A program made the translations under genes and the position numbers. Shown one piece after another: positions 33,393 to 43,321 of a DNA stretch of 64,000 nucleotides. Location: the NCBI GenBank assembly GCA_964484185.1, contig CAZAEQ010000001.1, positions 1 through 64,000 on the forward strand, written 5' to 3'. This stretch comes from F1-120-MAGs238 sp964484185 (lineage in GTDB: Bacteria; Planctomycetota; Phycisphaerae; Phycisphaerales; UBA1924). Under the pieces are notes generated by a model. That model saw only the letters and a list, made by a program, of their open reading frames with translations. It did not search any database and had not been told where the DNA came from. Numbering within the stretch: the stretch's first letter is position 1; every line of letters begins with the position of its first letter.

Positions 33393-34922
33393 ATGTGGTG
33401 GAAGCGATCCAGTTCTGACCTTCTTTTTCCTACGACATTTGATGTCGCAGTGCGGACACTCGAGAATGTCGCGAAGCACAAGTTCGCGCCATACCAGATT
33501 GTTCACGTCATAGTTTTGGCAGCCCGCGGCGCCGCGAGTACTCAGATCGACCGCACCGCGGCGGCGCTGACGTATCGAACGCTCTTCAGTCTGGTTCCTG
33601 TGCTGGTCATCGGACTTGCAATCATGGGCGCGTTTGCCACAGCCGAGCAGATGAATCTGTGGATCCGGCAGATTCTGGATTTTGCCGGACTCAATCAGAT
33701 CAGCATCGAGCAATCGCCGGTTTCAAGCGACCTGCGGGACTTCAATATTCCAGGCACTACTGAGCCTGCCACGATGCAACTCGACGCGTGGATATCAAGC
33801 GCTGTGAGCCGTGTGAAGGGACTGCCGTTTAAGACTATCGGTTGGATCGGAACCGGCGTGCTCTTCTACGCAGCGCTCTCAGTACTTGTAGAAATCGAAC
33901 GTGCATTCAACGAAATATATCGTGCGCCTTCCGGTCGCAGCTGGCTGCGACGTCTTGTCCTCTACTGGACACTTTTGACTCTTGGCCCTGTGTTTCTGCT
34001 AGGTGGTTTTTTTGTTCGAGCGTGGCTCGCCAACATGTTTGATGTGTTATGGCCGGGCTCAAAAACCTCGATTGTTCTGACATCCATCGTGCCGCTGGCG
34101 ACGACAACTACGATTTCGACACTTCTATTTCTGGTTGTGTTCGCGATCGTGCCAAATACGAAAGTGCGGTTTTTCCCGGCATTTATCGGAGCGTTCTTCG
34201 CAGCGATTCTCTGGGAATCCGGCAAGCTTCTCTTTGCCGCGTACTTGCGGTATACAGCTGGCTACGCGACTTTCTACGGATCGCTCGCGGTTCTGCCGCT
34301 TTTCATGCTCTGGGTCTATCTTACCTGGATCATCGTGCTCATTGGCCTCCAGCTCGCACACACGCTGCAGAGCTATAGCCAGGCCGTCAGCCTTGCGCGG
34401 CAGGGTGGTCATCGCGGACTTCGCACTGCAGCGGCTCTCCTGGGGCTCGCGCCTGATTCGCGCACGCCAACGCTTGTCTTTGACCCGGCACTTCTGCTTT
34501 CCGTGATGACATCGATCGGGCGTCGCTTCTCTCAAGGAAACGTCACCTCACTGACTGATCTCTCTCGCGAAACCGCAATTGATGAACGCATTCTTGAGGA
34601 TGTCATGCGTCGACTTCTGGCGGCAAAACTGCTTGTCAAGCTTGACGATCACGAGCGAGATTCTTTTAATCCTGCTCGTCCTCTCGACAGCATCAGCGCG
34701 TTGGAAGTGCTGCAGATCGGCGACCAGATGTGCACAGAGCCGGGCCGCGATGGCGACCGGGCGTTGATGACACAGCTTCGGGAGTCAAGAACCAGTACGC
34801 TTGCTGGCAAGTCCATCGCCGATCTCATGCGAATGTCTGACCCAGTCAAGACGCAGGTCGATTCGGAACAAGCAACCGTGTCCGCAGCGGTTCCCGCAGC
34901 ACCTCTGGCCGATATTCGCTAG
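33393..34922 (+). CDS. YihY/BrkB-family inner-membrane protein
   Basis: 509 residues. Six hydrophobic segments in the family pattern, with conserved DRTAAALTYRTLFSLVPVLV at the first helix and FFPAFIGAFFAAILWESGKL and AVLPLFMLWVYLTWIIVLIG near the last two. The family was once called ribonuclease BN by mistake; function is unsettled (possible transporter or lipid flippase). A C-terminal ~160-residue cytoplasmic tail has a winged-helix look (SLTDLSRETAIDERILEDVM), as in many long YihY proteins. Starts 9 bp after rluB and lacks a clear ribosome-binding site, suggesting translational coupling. Confidence 0.9.
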   Translation: MWWKRSSSDLLFPTTFDVAVRTLENVAKHKFAPYQIVHVIVLAARGAASTQIDRTAAALTYRTLFSLVPVLVIGLAIMGAFATAEQMNLWIRQILDFAGLNQISIEQSPVSSDLRDFNIPGTTEPATMQLDAWISSAVSRVKGLPFKTIGWIGTGVLFYAALSVLVEIERAFNEIYRAPSGRSWLRRLVLYWTLLTLGPVFLLGGFFVRAWLANMFDVLWPGSKTSIVLTSIVPLATTTTISTLLFLVVFAIVPNTKVRFFPAFIGAFFAAILWESGKLLFAAYLRYTAGYATFYGSLAVLPLFMLWVYLTWIIVLIGLQLAHTLQSYSQAVSLARQGGHRGLRTAAALLGLAPDSRTPTLVFDPALLLSVMTSIGRRFSQGNVTSLTDLSRETAIDERILEDVMRRLLAAKLLVKLDDHERDSFNPARPLDSISALEVLQIGDQMCTEPGRDGDRALMTQLRESRTSTLAGKSIADLMRMSDPVKTQVDSEQATVSAAVPAAPLADIR

Positions 34923-34989
34923 GCCGAGCGAACAGCAATCAAGGCGCAGCTACAATCGGCCGATTCACACGTAGTTTTTGGAGGTTTTC

Positions 34990-35964
34990 ATGGCTGGTAC
35001 TTCACCTCTCGCAGGAAAGCGAGTCATTGTTACAGGCGGAGCGGGCTTTCTTGGTTCCGTTGTCTGCAAAAAACTCCGCGAACGCGGCGTCAAAGACATC
35101 TTCATTCCACGCCGCAAAGACCTCGATCTCACCAGTGAACATGATGTAGCGGCGATGTACCGGACGGCATTCGCACCTCACAAGGCAGATGCGGTGATTC
35201 ACCTCGCCGCAGAAGTAGGTGGGATCGGCGCAAACTTGAAGAATCCCGGTCGCTACTTCTTCGCCAACATGGCGATGGCGTTGCACCTGATCGAACAGGG
35301 ACGACTCGATGGTCTCTGCGACCGCGGCGGCACGTTCGTGCAGGTAGGCACTATCTGTGCGTATCCGAAGTTCACGCCAGTTCCATTTGTGGAATCGAAT
35401 CTGTGGGAAGGCTACCCGGAAGAAACCAATGCTCCGTACGGCGTTGCAAAGAAAGCCGCATGGCAGATGCTCGATGCATACAAACTTCAGTACGGCTTCC
35501 GCAGCGCATATCTCCTGCCTGTGAACCTCTACGGACCCAACGACAACTTCGATCTCGAGTCTTCGCATGTCATCCCCGCGCTCATACGCAAGTGTGTGGA
35601 AGCACAGAACCGCAACGCGAAGGAAATCGTCTGCTGGGGAACCGGCAGCGCATCGCGCGAGTTTCTGTATGTTGACGATGCCGCCGAGGGAATTGTGCGA
35701 GCCGCCGAATCACTCGACAACCCGACGCCGGTCAACCTTGGCGCGGGATTTGAGATCACGATTAAGAACCTGGTTGAACTCATAGTGAAACTGACTGGAT
35801 TCAAAGGCGCAGTCACCTGGGACACAACCAAGCCTGATGGTCAGCCGCGGCGGTGTCTTGATACGCAAAAGGCCGAGAAACTTCTTGGCTGGAAGGCGCA
35901 GGTCGGTTTCGAAGGAGGGCTGAAGCAGACCATTGATTGGTATCGCGCCAGCATTAAGAACTAG
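34990..35964 (+). CDS. NAD-dependent epimerase, GDP-L-fucose synthase-like
   Basis: 324 residues. Rossmann motif RVIVTGGAGFLGSVV at the N-terminus; catalytic triad region VGTICAYPKFTPVPF and the YxxxK motif NAPYGVAKKAAW. The segments PKFTPVPFVESNLWEGYPEE and NLYGPNDNFDLESSHVIPA match GDP-L-fucose synthase (Fcl/WcaG), which makes GDP-L-fucose from GDP-4-keto-6-deoxymannose for surface polysaccharide. A closely related sugar epimerase is possible. TGGAGG lies 5 nt before the ATG at 34990. No GDP-mannose dehydratase gene is nearby. Confidence 0.9.
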   Translation: MAGTSPLAGKRVIVTGGAGFLGSVVCKKLRERGVKDIFIPRRKDLDLTSEHDVAAMYRTAFAPHKADAVIHLAAEVGGIGANLKNPGRYFFANMAMALHLIEQGRLDGLCDRGGTFVQVGTICAYPKFTPVPFVESNLWEGYPEETNAPYGVAKKAAWQMLDAYKLQYGFRSAYLLPVNLYGPNDNFDLESSHVIPALIRKCVEAQNRNAKEIVCWGTGSASREFLYVDDAAEGIVRAAESLDNPTPVNLGAGFEITIKNLVELIVKLTGFKGAVTWDTTKPDGQPRRCLDTQKAEKLLGWKAQVGFEGGLKQTIDWYRASIKN

Positions 35965-35982
35965 AGCTCCGAAACCTGAGGC

Positions 35983-38676
35983 TCACTTTGTGGGGGGTGG
36001 CAGAGGCACCGGTTCATCAACCGCGATTTCGTACTTCGCGCGAATCGCAGCTGCATCAGCAGTTCTCTTGTCTTTTTCCAGTTCGAAGACCAGCTTCTTC
36101 GCACAATTGACCACTCGCTTATCCCTTGCGCCATAGGTTGCTGTCATAGCGTCCAGGGCATCGTTGATCAATGCATAGGCCTCTTCGCGCTTTCCATTGG
36201 CAAAAAGGCGTCTGGCGAAATTGTTCTTGAACAGTGCAATCGAAAAATGTCCCGGTGACATCGCCTTGACTGCTCGTTCTACTACTTCTCGATACATCGT
36301 TTCAGCGTTGTCACCCTGGTTCAGGTCGTCATACGTCTTCGCGATGTTGTTCATGCAGATAAGTGCTGAGAAGTGATCTGGACCGATGGTCCTTTTCTGA
36401 ACCTCCAGTATCTTCAGATTCATCTCAAGCGCCTTCTCTGGCTGTTTTTTCATCGCATAAAGAACAGCAATATTCGCGGCCGAAATCAGCGATTGCGGAT
36501 GCTCCTCGCCAAGCGTCTGAACCTGTCCGGCATAGGCACGTTCGAATAGCGACGATGCCTCATCGAGATCCCCTGCATCCTGTACAGCTTTTGCCAGATT
36601 ACCGATTGCAAGAAGCGTGTTCATGGCTAATGGGCCATTCTTCCGCTCCATTTTCGCCACCACGTCACGCAGCAGTTCAATCGCACCGCCCGGACCTTTG
36701 AGCTTGTCCTGCTCGATCAGCGCAGTCGAGAGATCGCTCATCGAAAGCAGTGTTGATGGGTGATCTTCACCATACACCTGCGAGCGAATCGCGATAGTTT
36801 CGCGATAGCGATCAACAGCGTCATCGAGCCTCCCCTGGTCCTGCAACGCGCTCGCCATATTGTGCACGATGTCGCTGTAAGCTGCGGGCTTCTTTGTCTT
36901 GTCTACAAGCTTGAGGACATCCAGGTACATGAGTTCAGCGTCTTTGGGGCGAGATGTCTGTCGATACAAGATCGCCACGCTCTGGCGCGTGTCCAGCGTC
37001 TCAGGATGTGCCGGACCCAGAATTCGTATCTGTGCCGATGCGGTCGCCTCAAGCTCGGTCAGTGATTCGTTTAGCCTCCCCGCGTTGTAAAGCGTCTCCC
37101 CGTATCGGCGATGCAAAACAAGAGTTTTGGGCGACTCTTTCCCAAAGAGCTGTTCGCCTTCTTTCCAGGAAGTCAGTGCAAGTTGCAGGCCTTCATCAAC
37201 TTTGCCCTGTCGTGACAGAAGCAGAGCCAGATTCGAGCGAATGTCCTGCCAATCCCATGTCGCTGCTCCATTCGGCTGCGCTTCCATGAGCTTCAACGAA
37301 GCGCGCAAATGCGTTTCGCCTTTCTCTGAATCGCCGAGCGCACTGTACGAAGAGCCGAGCGTGCCATGAACTACCGCTTCAACCCGCGGGGGTAAGGTCG
37401 AATCTCCTGCGGCAAGATCTGCGGCGACTTTGTCAAGGACATCAACAACCTTGGCGTTGCGCCCGCTTTGCGACGGATCTGCACTCTGCAGCATCTGCTG
37501 CAGAAATAAGACCGTCCGCTCCTTCTGATCACTTTCGCTTGTGGCCGCATCGCGAGCTAATTCGGCCTGACGTTGCGCCCGCACGGCCCATGCAAGCCCG
37601 GCACCCAGGGCAAGCATCACGGCAACGCTGGCTCCAATCAACATGCGATTGCGATGTGCTGATTTTTGCAGTGTGTAAACGAGACTGTCGCGCCGAGCCC
37701 TGATCGGTTCGCCAGCAAGATAGAGCCGAATGTCATCAGCAAGTTCACCCGCGGTTTGATAGCGCCTTTGCGGATCTTTGGCGAGGCAGCGCTTCACAAT
37801 CGTTCGCAAATCAGCATCGGTACCCGCAGGAAGCGCTGCCGGTTCGGATCTCTGAATGTGTTCAAGTGTCTGGCGCATGCTTCCCGTAACGTCATACGGA
37901 AACATGCCGCTCAATGCGTGATGCAGCATCACTCCGATTGAATAGATATCGCTGCGCACATCTATCCGGCTCTGATCGCCCTCGGCTTGTTCAGGACTTG
38001 CCCAGGGCAGCGAACCCAGAAACATCCCAGTATCGCCGGTCACTGTCGCGCCACTGTGGGCAGCTCCAAAAACTTTTGCAAGTCCGAAATCCAGTACGCG
38101 GGGCTGGCCCCCCTCTACCCGGATATTTGAGGGTTTGAGATCGCGATGTATCACGCCTCGCTGGTGCGCGTAGTTCACCGCATCAGCCATCGTCGCGAAT
38201 ATCTCGCAGATCGCTTTGGTGCCTTTATCCGTTCCTGTGCGCAATGCACGAATCGCCTCATCCAGCGGCACACCATCCACGAACTCCATGACGTAATACG
38301 GGAAACCTCCCGCCGTGCCCACAGTTCGTCCGCTGTCATACACCCGCACAATATTGGGGTGCGTCAGTCCGGCGACAACCTCGATCTCTCGTTCAAACCG
38401 ACGGCGAGTTGAAGTTGATGCAAGTGAGCCCTCCAGCAGTATCTTCAGTGCCACTCGCCGCCTGGTTGAGTCCTGCGTCGCTGAATACACAATGCCCTGA
38501 CCGCCGCGACGAAGCTCGCGCAAATTGCTGTAGCCCGCAATCGTGGGAATTCCACCGCCGCCTTCGGCACGCACCGCGCGAAGCTCATTGAAAAGCGATG
38601 TTTCATCAGCGAACCACGCACTCTTGCTTTCTACAGCGCTTGGATCAGAGTGTAACTTGTCGTTCCCCGTATCCAA
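35983..38676 (-). CDS. Membrane Ser/Thr protein kinase with TPR sensor domain
   Basis: 897 residues. The kinase domain covers residues 50-320: glycine loop RRGGQGIVYSA, catalytic Lys 78 (VALKIL), HRDLKPSN (177-184), DFGLA (196-200) and ASPEQAEGDQSRIDVRSDIY. One membrane helix (MLIGASVAVMLALGAGLAW, about 345-363) is followed by an extracytoplasmic region of about ten tetratricopeptide repeats (for example LDEASSLFERAYAGQVQTLG, EEHPQSL). The start is a TTG at 38676 with GGAGG 7 nt upstream; an ATG closer to the Shine-Dalgarno is out of frame. It follows the ECF sigma gene by 22 nt; such pairs are typical planctomycete signalling modules in which the kinase is thought to control the sigma factor. 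Confidence 0.93.
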   Translation of the reverse strand: MDTGNDKLHSDPSAVESKSAWFADETSLFNELRAVRAEGGGGIPTIAGYSNLRELRRGGQGIVYSATQDSTRRRVALKILLEGSLASTSTRRRFEREIEVVAGLTHPNIVRVYDSGRTVGTAGGFPYYVMEFVDGVPLDEAIRALRTGTDKGTKAICEIFATMADAVNYAHQRGVIHRDLKPSNIRVEGGQPRVLDFGLAKVFGAAHSGATVTGDTGMFLGSLPWASPEQAEGDQSRIDVRSDIYSIGVMLHHALSGMFPYDVTGSMRQTLEHIQRSEPAALPAGTDADLRTIVKRCLAKDPQRRYQTAGELADDIRLYLAGEPIRARRDSLVYTLQKSAHRNRMLIGASVAVMLALGAGLAWAVRAQRQAELARDAATSESDQKERTVLFLQQMLQSADPSQSGRNAKVVDVLDKVAADLAAGDSTLPPRVEAVVHGTLGSSYSALGDSEKGETHLRASLKLMEAQPNGAATWDWQDIRSNLALLLSRQGKVDEGLQLALTSWKEGEQLFGKESPKTLVLHRRYGETLYNAGRLNESLTELEATASAQIRILGPAHPETLDTRQSVAILYRQTSRPKDAELMYLDVLKLVDKTKKPAAYSDIVHNMASALQDQGRLDDAVDRYRETIAIRSQVYGEDHPSTLLSMSDLSTALIEQDKLKGPGGAIELLRDVVAKMERKNGPLAMNTLLAIGNLAKAVQDAGDLDEASSLFERAYAGQVQTLGEEHPQSLISAANIAVLYAMKKQPEKALEMNLKILEVQKRTIGPDHFSALICMNNIAKTYDDLNQGDNAETMYREVVERAVKAMSPGHFSIALFKNNFARRLFANGKREEAYALINDALDAMTATYGARDKRVVNCAKKLVFELEKDKRTADAAAIRAKYEIAVDEPVPLPPPTK

Positions 38677-38698
38677 TGGCCATCCTCCGAAATCTCAA

Positions 38699-39289
38699 TC
38701 ATCCTTCTTCAAGAACCTGCTGCTTGACCAGTTCAGTGATCCGCCTCGTGATGCGGCTTTTGACCTGGTATACCAGATCGACACTGATGCCAAGAAGCCC
38801 CGCGACAGATTCCGGCTCTTGCCCTTCAACTGCATATCGCTCAAAGACCTCTCTGTCACGTTCGGTAAACTCAGCCGCGATGGTTCGCATCGCTAACTCG
38901 ATGTGATAGCGTCGCCACTGAGATTCCCAGATGGCATCAACATCAGGCGCCTCAGATGCGGCACGCGTCATCGAATCAATCTCTCCTAGCGCAATTGCCC
39001 CGGAGTTCTGACACGATTTTCGAAAGATCGCGTGAAGCACAACTGTCTTGAGGTAGCTTCGAAACAGGCCCTTCGCTGGATCGTATTTGAAACCCGGCAT
39101 CGACTTACTGAGATTGACCAGGACATCCTGAAGAATGTCTTCCGCATCAGCTTCCTGCAGGCCGCGACGACGCGCAAACCCTTTGATGAGACCGCTGTAT
39201 CGGGAACAAAACTCAGACCACGCAGAGGCGCTATCAGTGCCACCCAATCGTGCCAATAAGGTAATGTGTGTTGCAATACTTGCAGTCAT
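38699..39289 (-). CDS. ECF-type RNA polymerase sigma factor
   Basis: 196 residues from MTASIATHITLLARLGG. Sigma region 2 (SEFCSRYSGLIKGFARRRGL, EADAEDILQDVLVNLSKSM) and region 4 (FTERDREVFERYAVEGQ, SVAGLLGISVDLVYQVKSRI) are evident. Planctomycetes have many such factors paired with Ser/Thr kinases. An upstream in-frame ATG at 39310 would add seven residues; neither has a strong ribosome-binding site. Its 3' end is 22 nt before the kinase. Divergent from the large secreted repeat protein at 39464, which is a plausible target. Confidence 0.9.
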   Translation of the reverse strand: MTASIATHITLLARLGGTDSASAWSEFCSRYSGLIKGFARRRGLQEADAEDILQDVLVNLSKSMPGFKYDPAKGLFRSYLKTVVLHAIFRKSCQNSGAIALGEIDSMTRAASEAPDVDAIWESQWRRYHIELAMRTIAAEFTERDREVFERYAVEGQEPESVAGLLGISVDLVYQVKSRITRRITELVKQQVLEEG

Positions 39290-39463
39290 TTGGTTGCCAC
39301 AGGATACCATACATGTGCAAGCCCCGATAATCTGCCCTCGAAGGTGAATAAGGGAGTTCTTCAAATTAGTCAGGAGATTGTGTCAGAAGTCCTCGTTCTG
39401 CGAACTAGGAACAGGTATCGGGCAGCCACTCAGTGTGGCATAGCCCACCGGAGGAAGAATTCC

Positions 39464-42400
39464 ATGTTATCTGCCCATATTCATCGTCGCGCCATCTTGG
39501 TCGCCATTGCGGGTTCAGCAATTTCTGGCGCCGCCGCCAATGCTCAATTCACCTGGGCCAATCCGGGGACGGACGGAAGCTGGAACCTCAATACGAACTG
39601 GAATCCCCTCGGCATTCCCAACGCTGCAGCGGCATCTGCCGTTGTTCCCGCCGGCGGTGCCTATGCCGTCTACATTAACAGCAACGTCGCTGTTAACACG
39701 ATTGGCATAGCACCGCTGGCAACCGTATCGCTTACCAACGGTGTCCAACTCACCTTCAACAACCTAAATGCTGGCATAACCAACGATGGCACGTTTATCG
39801 TAAACGGACCAGGTGCAGCCAATGGAACCAACATCCTCCTTCAGAATACTGGCGCGACACTCACTGGCTCGGGAAGCATGGTCTTCAACGCTGAGGCTTC
39901 TTCACTCGACAGCGCATCGGTTACCTGGTGGGGCGGTGGCGAGCGACTCACCAACGGTCCACTTCACACGATTCGCGGCACAGGGCGAATTCGCACTCTT
40001 TTGACCAATGATGGCCTGCTCAATGCCAATGTAAACGGGGCAACCTTCTGGCTTACAGATTTGAATAAGGTCAACAACGGAACGGTGAAGGCTTCAGGTG
40101 GGGGCACTTTGTTGCTCAACGCCCGCATGGATCAGGATCCCTCGGCAGTGCTTGTCGCAGAATCAGGAAGCACGGTCTCGATCGGGGGCTCAATCTACGG
40201 TGGATCGGTCGGCTCCACAGGTTCTGGCGTAGCGCAATTTGTTTCAGGCTCCAGCATGGGCTCAAACACATACTTTGGAACTGTCAACATCATCAACGGT
40301 GTCACGGTCTACATTGAGAATGCGAATATGGTGAACAACGGGAGTTTCACCATCAATCCTGCGGGAGTCGCTGCTGGCACTGTTCTCAACCTGCGCAATG
40401 GTAATACTGAACTCTCCGGGACGGGCACGCTCCGTCTGAATGCGGAACCTGCGACCCTTGATAGCGCTCAGATCGCCTGGTGGGGCGGTGGCGAGCGACT
40501 TACGAACATGTCTGGACATTCTATTCGCGGAACAGGTCGTATTCGTACACTTGTAACGAACAACAGTCTGATTGCTGCGGATGTCATTGGCGGCACGCTC
40601 TGGCTCTCTGACGTCACCAAGACAAACAATTCAATTATTGAAGCTACCGGCGGCGGACTGCTCTATATCTCAGCGAACACTGTTCAGGATTCTGCAGGGG
40701 TCATCCGCTGTGATTCTGCGAGTGCCATTCAGTTCCAGGCATGTAATCTCAATGGCGGTACGGTCACTACCGCTCCAGGCGGCACTACAACATTCACTGG
40801 TTCGGCCGCAGTGTCAAACAACCCGGTCTTCAATGGCTCCGTGCGTGTTCCCGCGAACAACACCATGTACTTTGAAGGCACAGGCATGACAAACAACGGG
40901 ACTCTGACCGTGAACTCCACTGGAGACAACTTTGGCACCGCCCTCGCGCTGCGAAACGGAAACGGGCTGTTCACCGGGCCTGGCGCTGTCGTTCTCAATG
41001 CGAACGCAGCCTCGCTTGATACCGCACAAATCACATGGTGGGGCAGCGGTGAGGTGCTTACCAATGGTCCAGCGCACACATTCCGTGGCACTGGCCGATT
41101 CCGCCCCTATCTGGTAAACGACGGGACCATATCTGCAGATGTCAATGGAGCAACCTTCTGGCTCTCTGATCAAACCAAGACCAACAACAGCCTGATCCGC
41201 GCCACTGGCGGCGGTATTCTGACTGCGACTTCGGGCATTACTCAAAGTCCTGCTGGCCGCATTGTTGCGGAAAACGGATCTACGGTGATCTTCAGTGGAA
41301 ACACTGTTTCCGGCGGCGAACTTCGCTCGGTCGGTACCGGACGCATCCACGCACAAAGCAGCAACCACTTTGGAACGCTGATAAACAACGCCGATGTGCG
41401 AGTGCTTCCTGGCAGTTCCACATATGTTGATGGTGGTTCAACAATCACGAACAATGGCACAATTACCGTTGGCGATATCCCCAGTGCAGGAAACGCCTTC
41501 ATGACCGCAATCAATGGACCAATTACGTTCATGGGCACAGGCGCAATTGCGCTCGCGGCGTCCGGTGGCAATCATGATGCAGCTCAGATCACGTGGTGGG
41601 GCGGCGGCGAAGTCGTCATCAATGGTCCCACCCACTCGATTCGCGGGGTCGGGCGTATCCGAACTCACCTCACCAACGATGGGACGATCTCGGCCGATGT
41701 CGCAGGAACTGACCTTTGGTTCAGCGACTTGCCGAAAGTCAACAACAATCTCATCCGGGCCGTCAACGGTGCTGCAATCCTCACTACTTGTGACATCAAT
41801 CAGAGCGCAACTGGTCGAATTCAGATATTCGATGGATCAGTTATGACCTTCTCCGGCGGGTCGCTCAACGGTGGCACGCTTGAGAGCGGCGGCAACGGTA
41901 ACTATGTAACTTCCGGGTCGGCGTATCTGCGTACCTTCACAAACAACTCGAAGATTAACTTGCTGGCTGGCCACACAACGTACACCGACGGCAACAACAT
42001 CATCACGAACAACGGGATCATGAAAGTCGGCGATGCTGCGGCCGCGACAGCTTCGATATACACAATGCAGAATGGCAACCCCGCGCTGATTGGAACTGGC
42101 TCTCTGATACTTGACGCGAACCCTGCAAATCTCGATCTCGCTCAGATCGGCTTCTGGGGCGGCGGCGAAGTACTGAACAACGGGGCTGGCCACACACTTG
42201 GGGGCACTGGAAGGATTCGCTGCCTGCTTACCAACAATGGCAATTTGACTCCAGGTCCGCTTGGCGGCGGCATCGGTAACATCTGGAAGACAGACACCCG
42301 TCTGACTTTTGCTGCTGGCGGGCGTCTCAACATCGAAGTTGCTTCTCCCACCAGCTTCGACAAGATATCAGGCAGCGCACCTCTGACGCTCGGCGGCGAT

Positions 42401-42742
42401 CTGCAGGTCAACCTCATAAACGGTTACACCGGCGGCGTCGGCACCACCTATGAAATCGTCCGCGGCTCATCTATCACCGGCACGTTTAATGTCCTGGATA
42501 TCCCCGATCATCCAACCGCCGGATTGAAGTACGGCGTGCAATACACTGGCAATTCTGTTCTGCTTCGTGTCACTTGCAACGCCGACTTCAATTCGGATGG
42601 CGTAATCGACCTCTTCGACTATCTCGACTTCGTCGATGTCTTCTCAACCGGAGTCCCCGATTCAGATTACAACGCCGATGGCGTGGTCGACTTCTTTGAT
42701 TACCTCGACTATGTCGATCAATTTGCAGCTGGTTGCGACTAA
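39464..42742 (+). CDS. Secreted repeat protein with C-terminal dockerin-like calcium loops
   Basis: 1,092 residues. A signal peptide (MLSAHIHRRAILVAIAGSA...ANA) precedes five ~180-190-residue repeats, each containing a 'WWGGGE.LTNG..H.IRGTGRIRT.LTN.G...A.V.G..LWL.D..K.NN..I' block; the last is shorter. This strand-rich pattern suggests a beta-helix like autotransporter passengers. The end (DFNSDGVIDLFDYLDFVDVF and DYNADGVVDFFDYLDYVDQF) is a pair of EF-hand-like loops that resembles a type I dockerin and is very common at the C-terminus of Phycisphaerae secreted proteins. GGAGG is 9 nt before the ATG. Divergent from the ECF/kinase pair. Confidence 0.88.
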   Translation: MLSAHIHRRAILVAIAGSAISGAAANAQFTWANPGTDGSWNLNTNWNPLGIPNAAAASAVVPAGGAYAVYINSNVAVNTIGIAPLATVSLTNGVQLTFNNLNAGITNDGTFIVNGPGAANGTNILLQNTGATLTGSGSMVFNAEASSLDSASVTWWGGGERLTNGPLHTIRGTGRIRTLLTNDGLLNANVNGATFWLTDLNKVNNGTVKASGGGTLLLNARMDQDPSAVLVAESGSTVSIGGSIYGGSVGSTGSGVAQFVSGSSMGSNTYFGTVNIINGVTVYIENANMVNNGSFTINPAGVAAGTVLNLRNGNTELSGTGTLRLNAEPATLDSAQIAWWGGGERLTNMSGHSIRGTGRIRTLVTNNSLIAADVIGGTLWLSDVTKTNNSIIEATGGGLLYISANTVQDSAGVIRCDSASAIQFQACNLNGGTVTTAPGGTTTFTGSAAVSNNPVFNGSVRVPANNTMYFEGTGMTNNGTLTVNSTGDNFGTALALRNGNGLFTGPGAVVLNANAASLDTAQITWWGSGEVLTNGPAHTFRGTGRFRPYLVNDGTISADVNGATFWLSDQTKTNNSLIRATGGGILTATSGITQSPAGRIVAENGSTVIFSGNTVSGGELRSVGTGRIHAQSSNHFGTLINNADVRVLPGSSTYVDGGSTITNNGTITVGDIPSAGNAFMTAINGPITFMGTGAIALAASGGNHDAAQITWWGGGEVVINGPTHSIRGVGRIRTHLTNDGTISADVAGTDLWFSDLPKVNNNLIRAVNGAAILTTCDINQSATGRIQIFDGSVMTFSGGSLNGGTLESGGNGNYVTSGSAYLRTFTNNSKINLLAGHTTYTDGNNIITNNGIMKVGDAAAATASIYTMQNGNPALIGTGSLILDANPANLDLAQIGFWGGGEVLNNGAGHTLGGTGRIRCLLTNNGNLTPGPLGGGIGNIWKTDTRLTFAAGGRLNIEVASPTSFDKISGSAPLTLGGDLQVNLINGYTGGVGTTYEIVRGSSITGTFNVLDIPDHPTAGLKYGVQYTGNSVLLRVTCNADFNSDGVIDLFDYLDFVDVFSTGVPDSDYNADGVVDFFDYLDYVDQFAAGCD

Positions 42743-42772
42743 GCTGCAAGAGCTGGCAGTTCATTCTTCCAT

Positions 42773-42804
42773 GGGCCAGGCGCGAAAGCGTCTGGCTCTT
42801 TTTT
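42773..42804 (+). terminator. Intrinsic terminator with GAAA tetraloop
   Basis: GCCAGGCGC-GAAA-GCGTCTGGC followed by TCTTTTTT, 30 bp after the dockerin-type gene. The GNRA loop gives an especially stable hairpin. Confidence 0.9.
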
Positions 42805-42892
42805 GCCTGAAATCACCGCGCCAGGACTCTTGAGGTATGTGTTATACTGCGACAAAGGGCTGGTCTCAGAGACTGCGAAACAGGAGAACGAC

Positions 42893-43321
42893 ATGAAGAA
42901 TGCAATGAACCGATCTGTACATTCCGCGTTGCTCGTTGGGCTTGGTGTTGCTCTTGCAATCATTGGAGCTGGCGTGCTTGGTTTCGCGCAGCCTGCAAGC
43001 TCGCCGCGGCCAGTTCAGATTCAGTATGCGGTATTGACAAAGTTTGGCAACGATGCCTCCCTTCCGTGCCGTAACGTGACATTTGATTTCGCTGACAGAA
43101 ACAACCACTATGCCGGAGACAACCTGAGACAGTTGCTCAAAAGTCGACTTCCGGTGGCAGGCGATGATGCGGCGATCGTGAACGCGATAAGCGACCTTGG
43201 ATGGGAACTTGTCTCCCACAGTCAGGTCGCGGCGGCCACCAATCCTGCTATTCACTCAGGAACCACAGCTGGAACATCCGAGGTATTCGTAAACGAAACC
43301 TGGTGGTTCAAACGCCGCTAA
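42893..43321 (+). CDS. Small secreted or membrane-anchored hypothetical protein
   Basis: 142 residues. A long hydrophobic N-terminal segment (ALLVGLGVALAIIGAGVLGF) acts as signal or anchor. The mature part contains VQIQYAVLTKFG, VTFDFADRNNHY and DLGWELVSHSQVA, and ends VFVNETWWFKRR; planctomycete relatives of this small 'I..LGW.LV......FKR' type exist in my memory but no function. AGGAG lies 6 nt before the ATG; a TATACT box lies upstream at 42843. Its TAA stop overlaps the stop of the convergent toroid gene by 3 bases. Confidence 0.75.
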   Translation: MKNAMNRSVHSALLVGLGVALAIIGAGVLGFAQPASSPRPVQIQYAVLTKFGNDASLPCRNVTFDFADRNNHYAGDNLRQLLKSRLPVAGDDAAIVNAISDLGWELVSHSQVAAATNPAIHSGTTAGTSEVFVNETWWFKRR

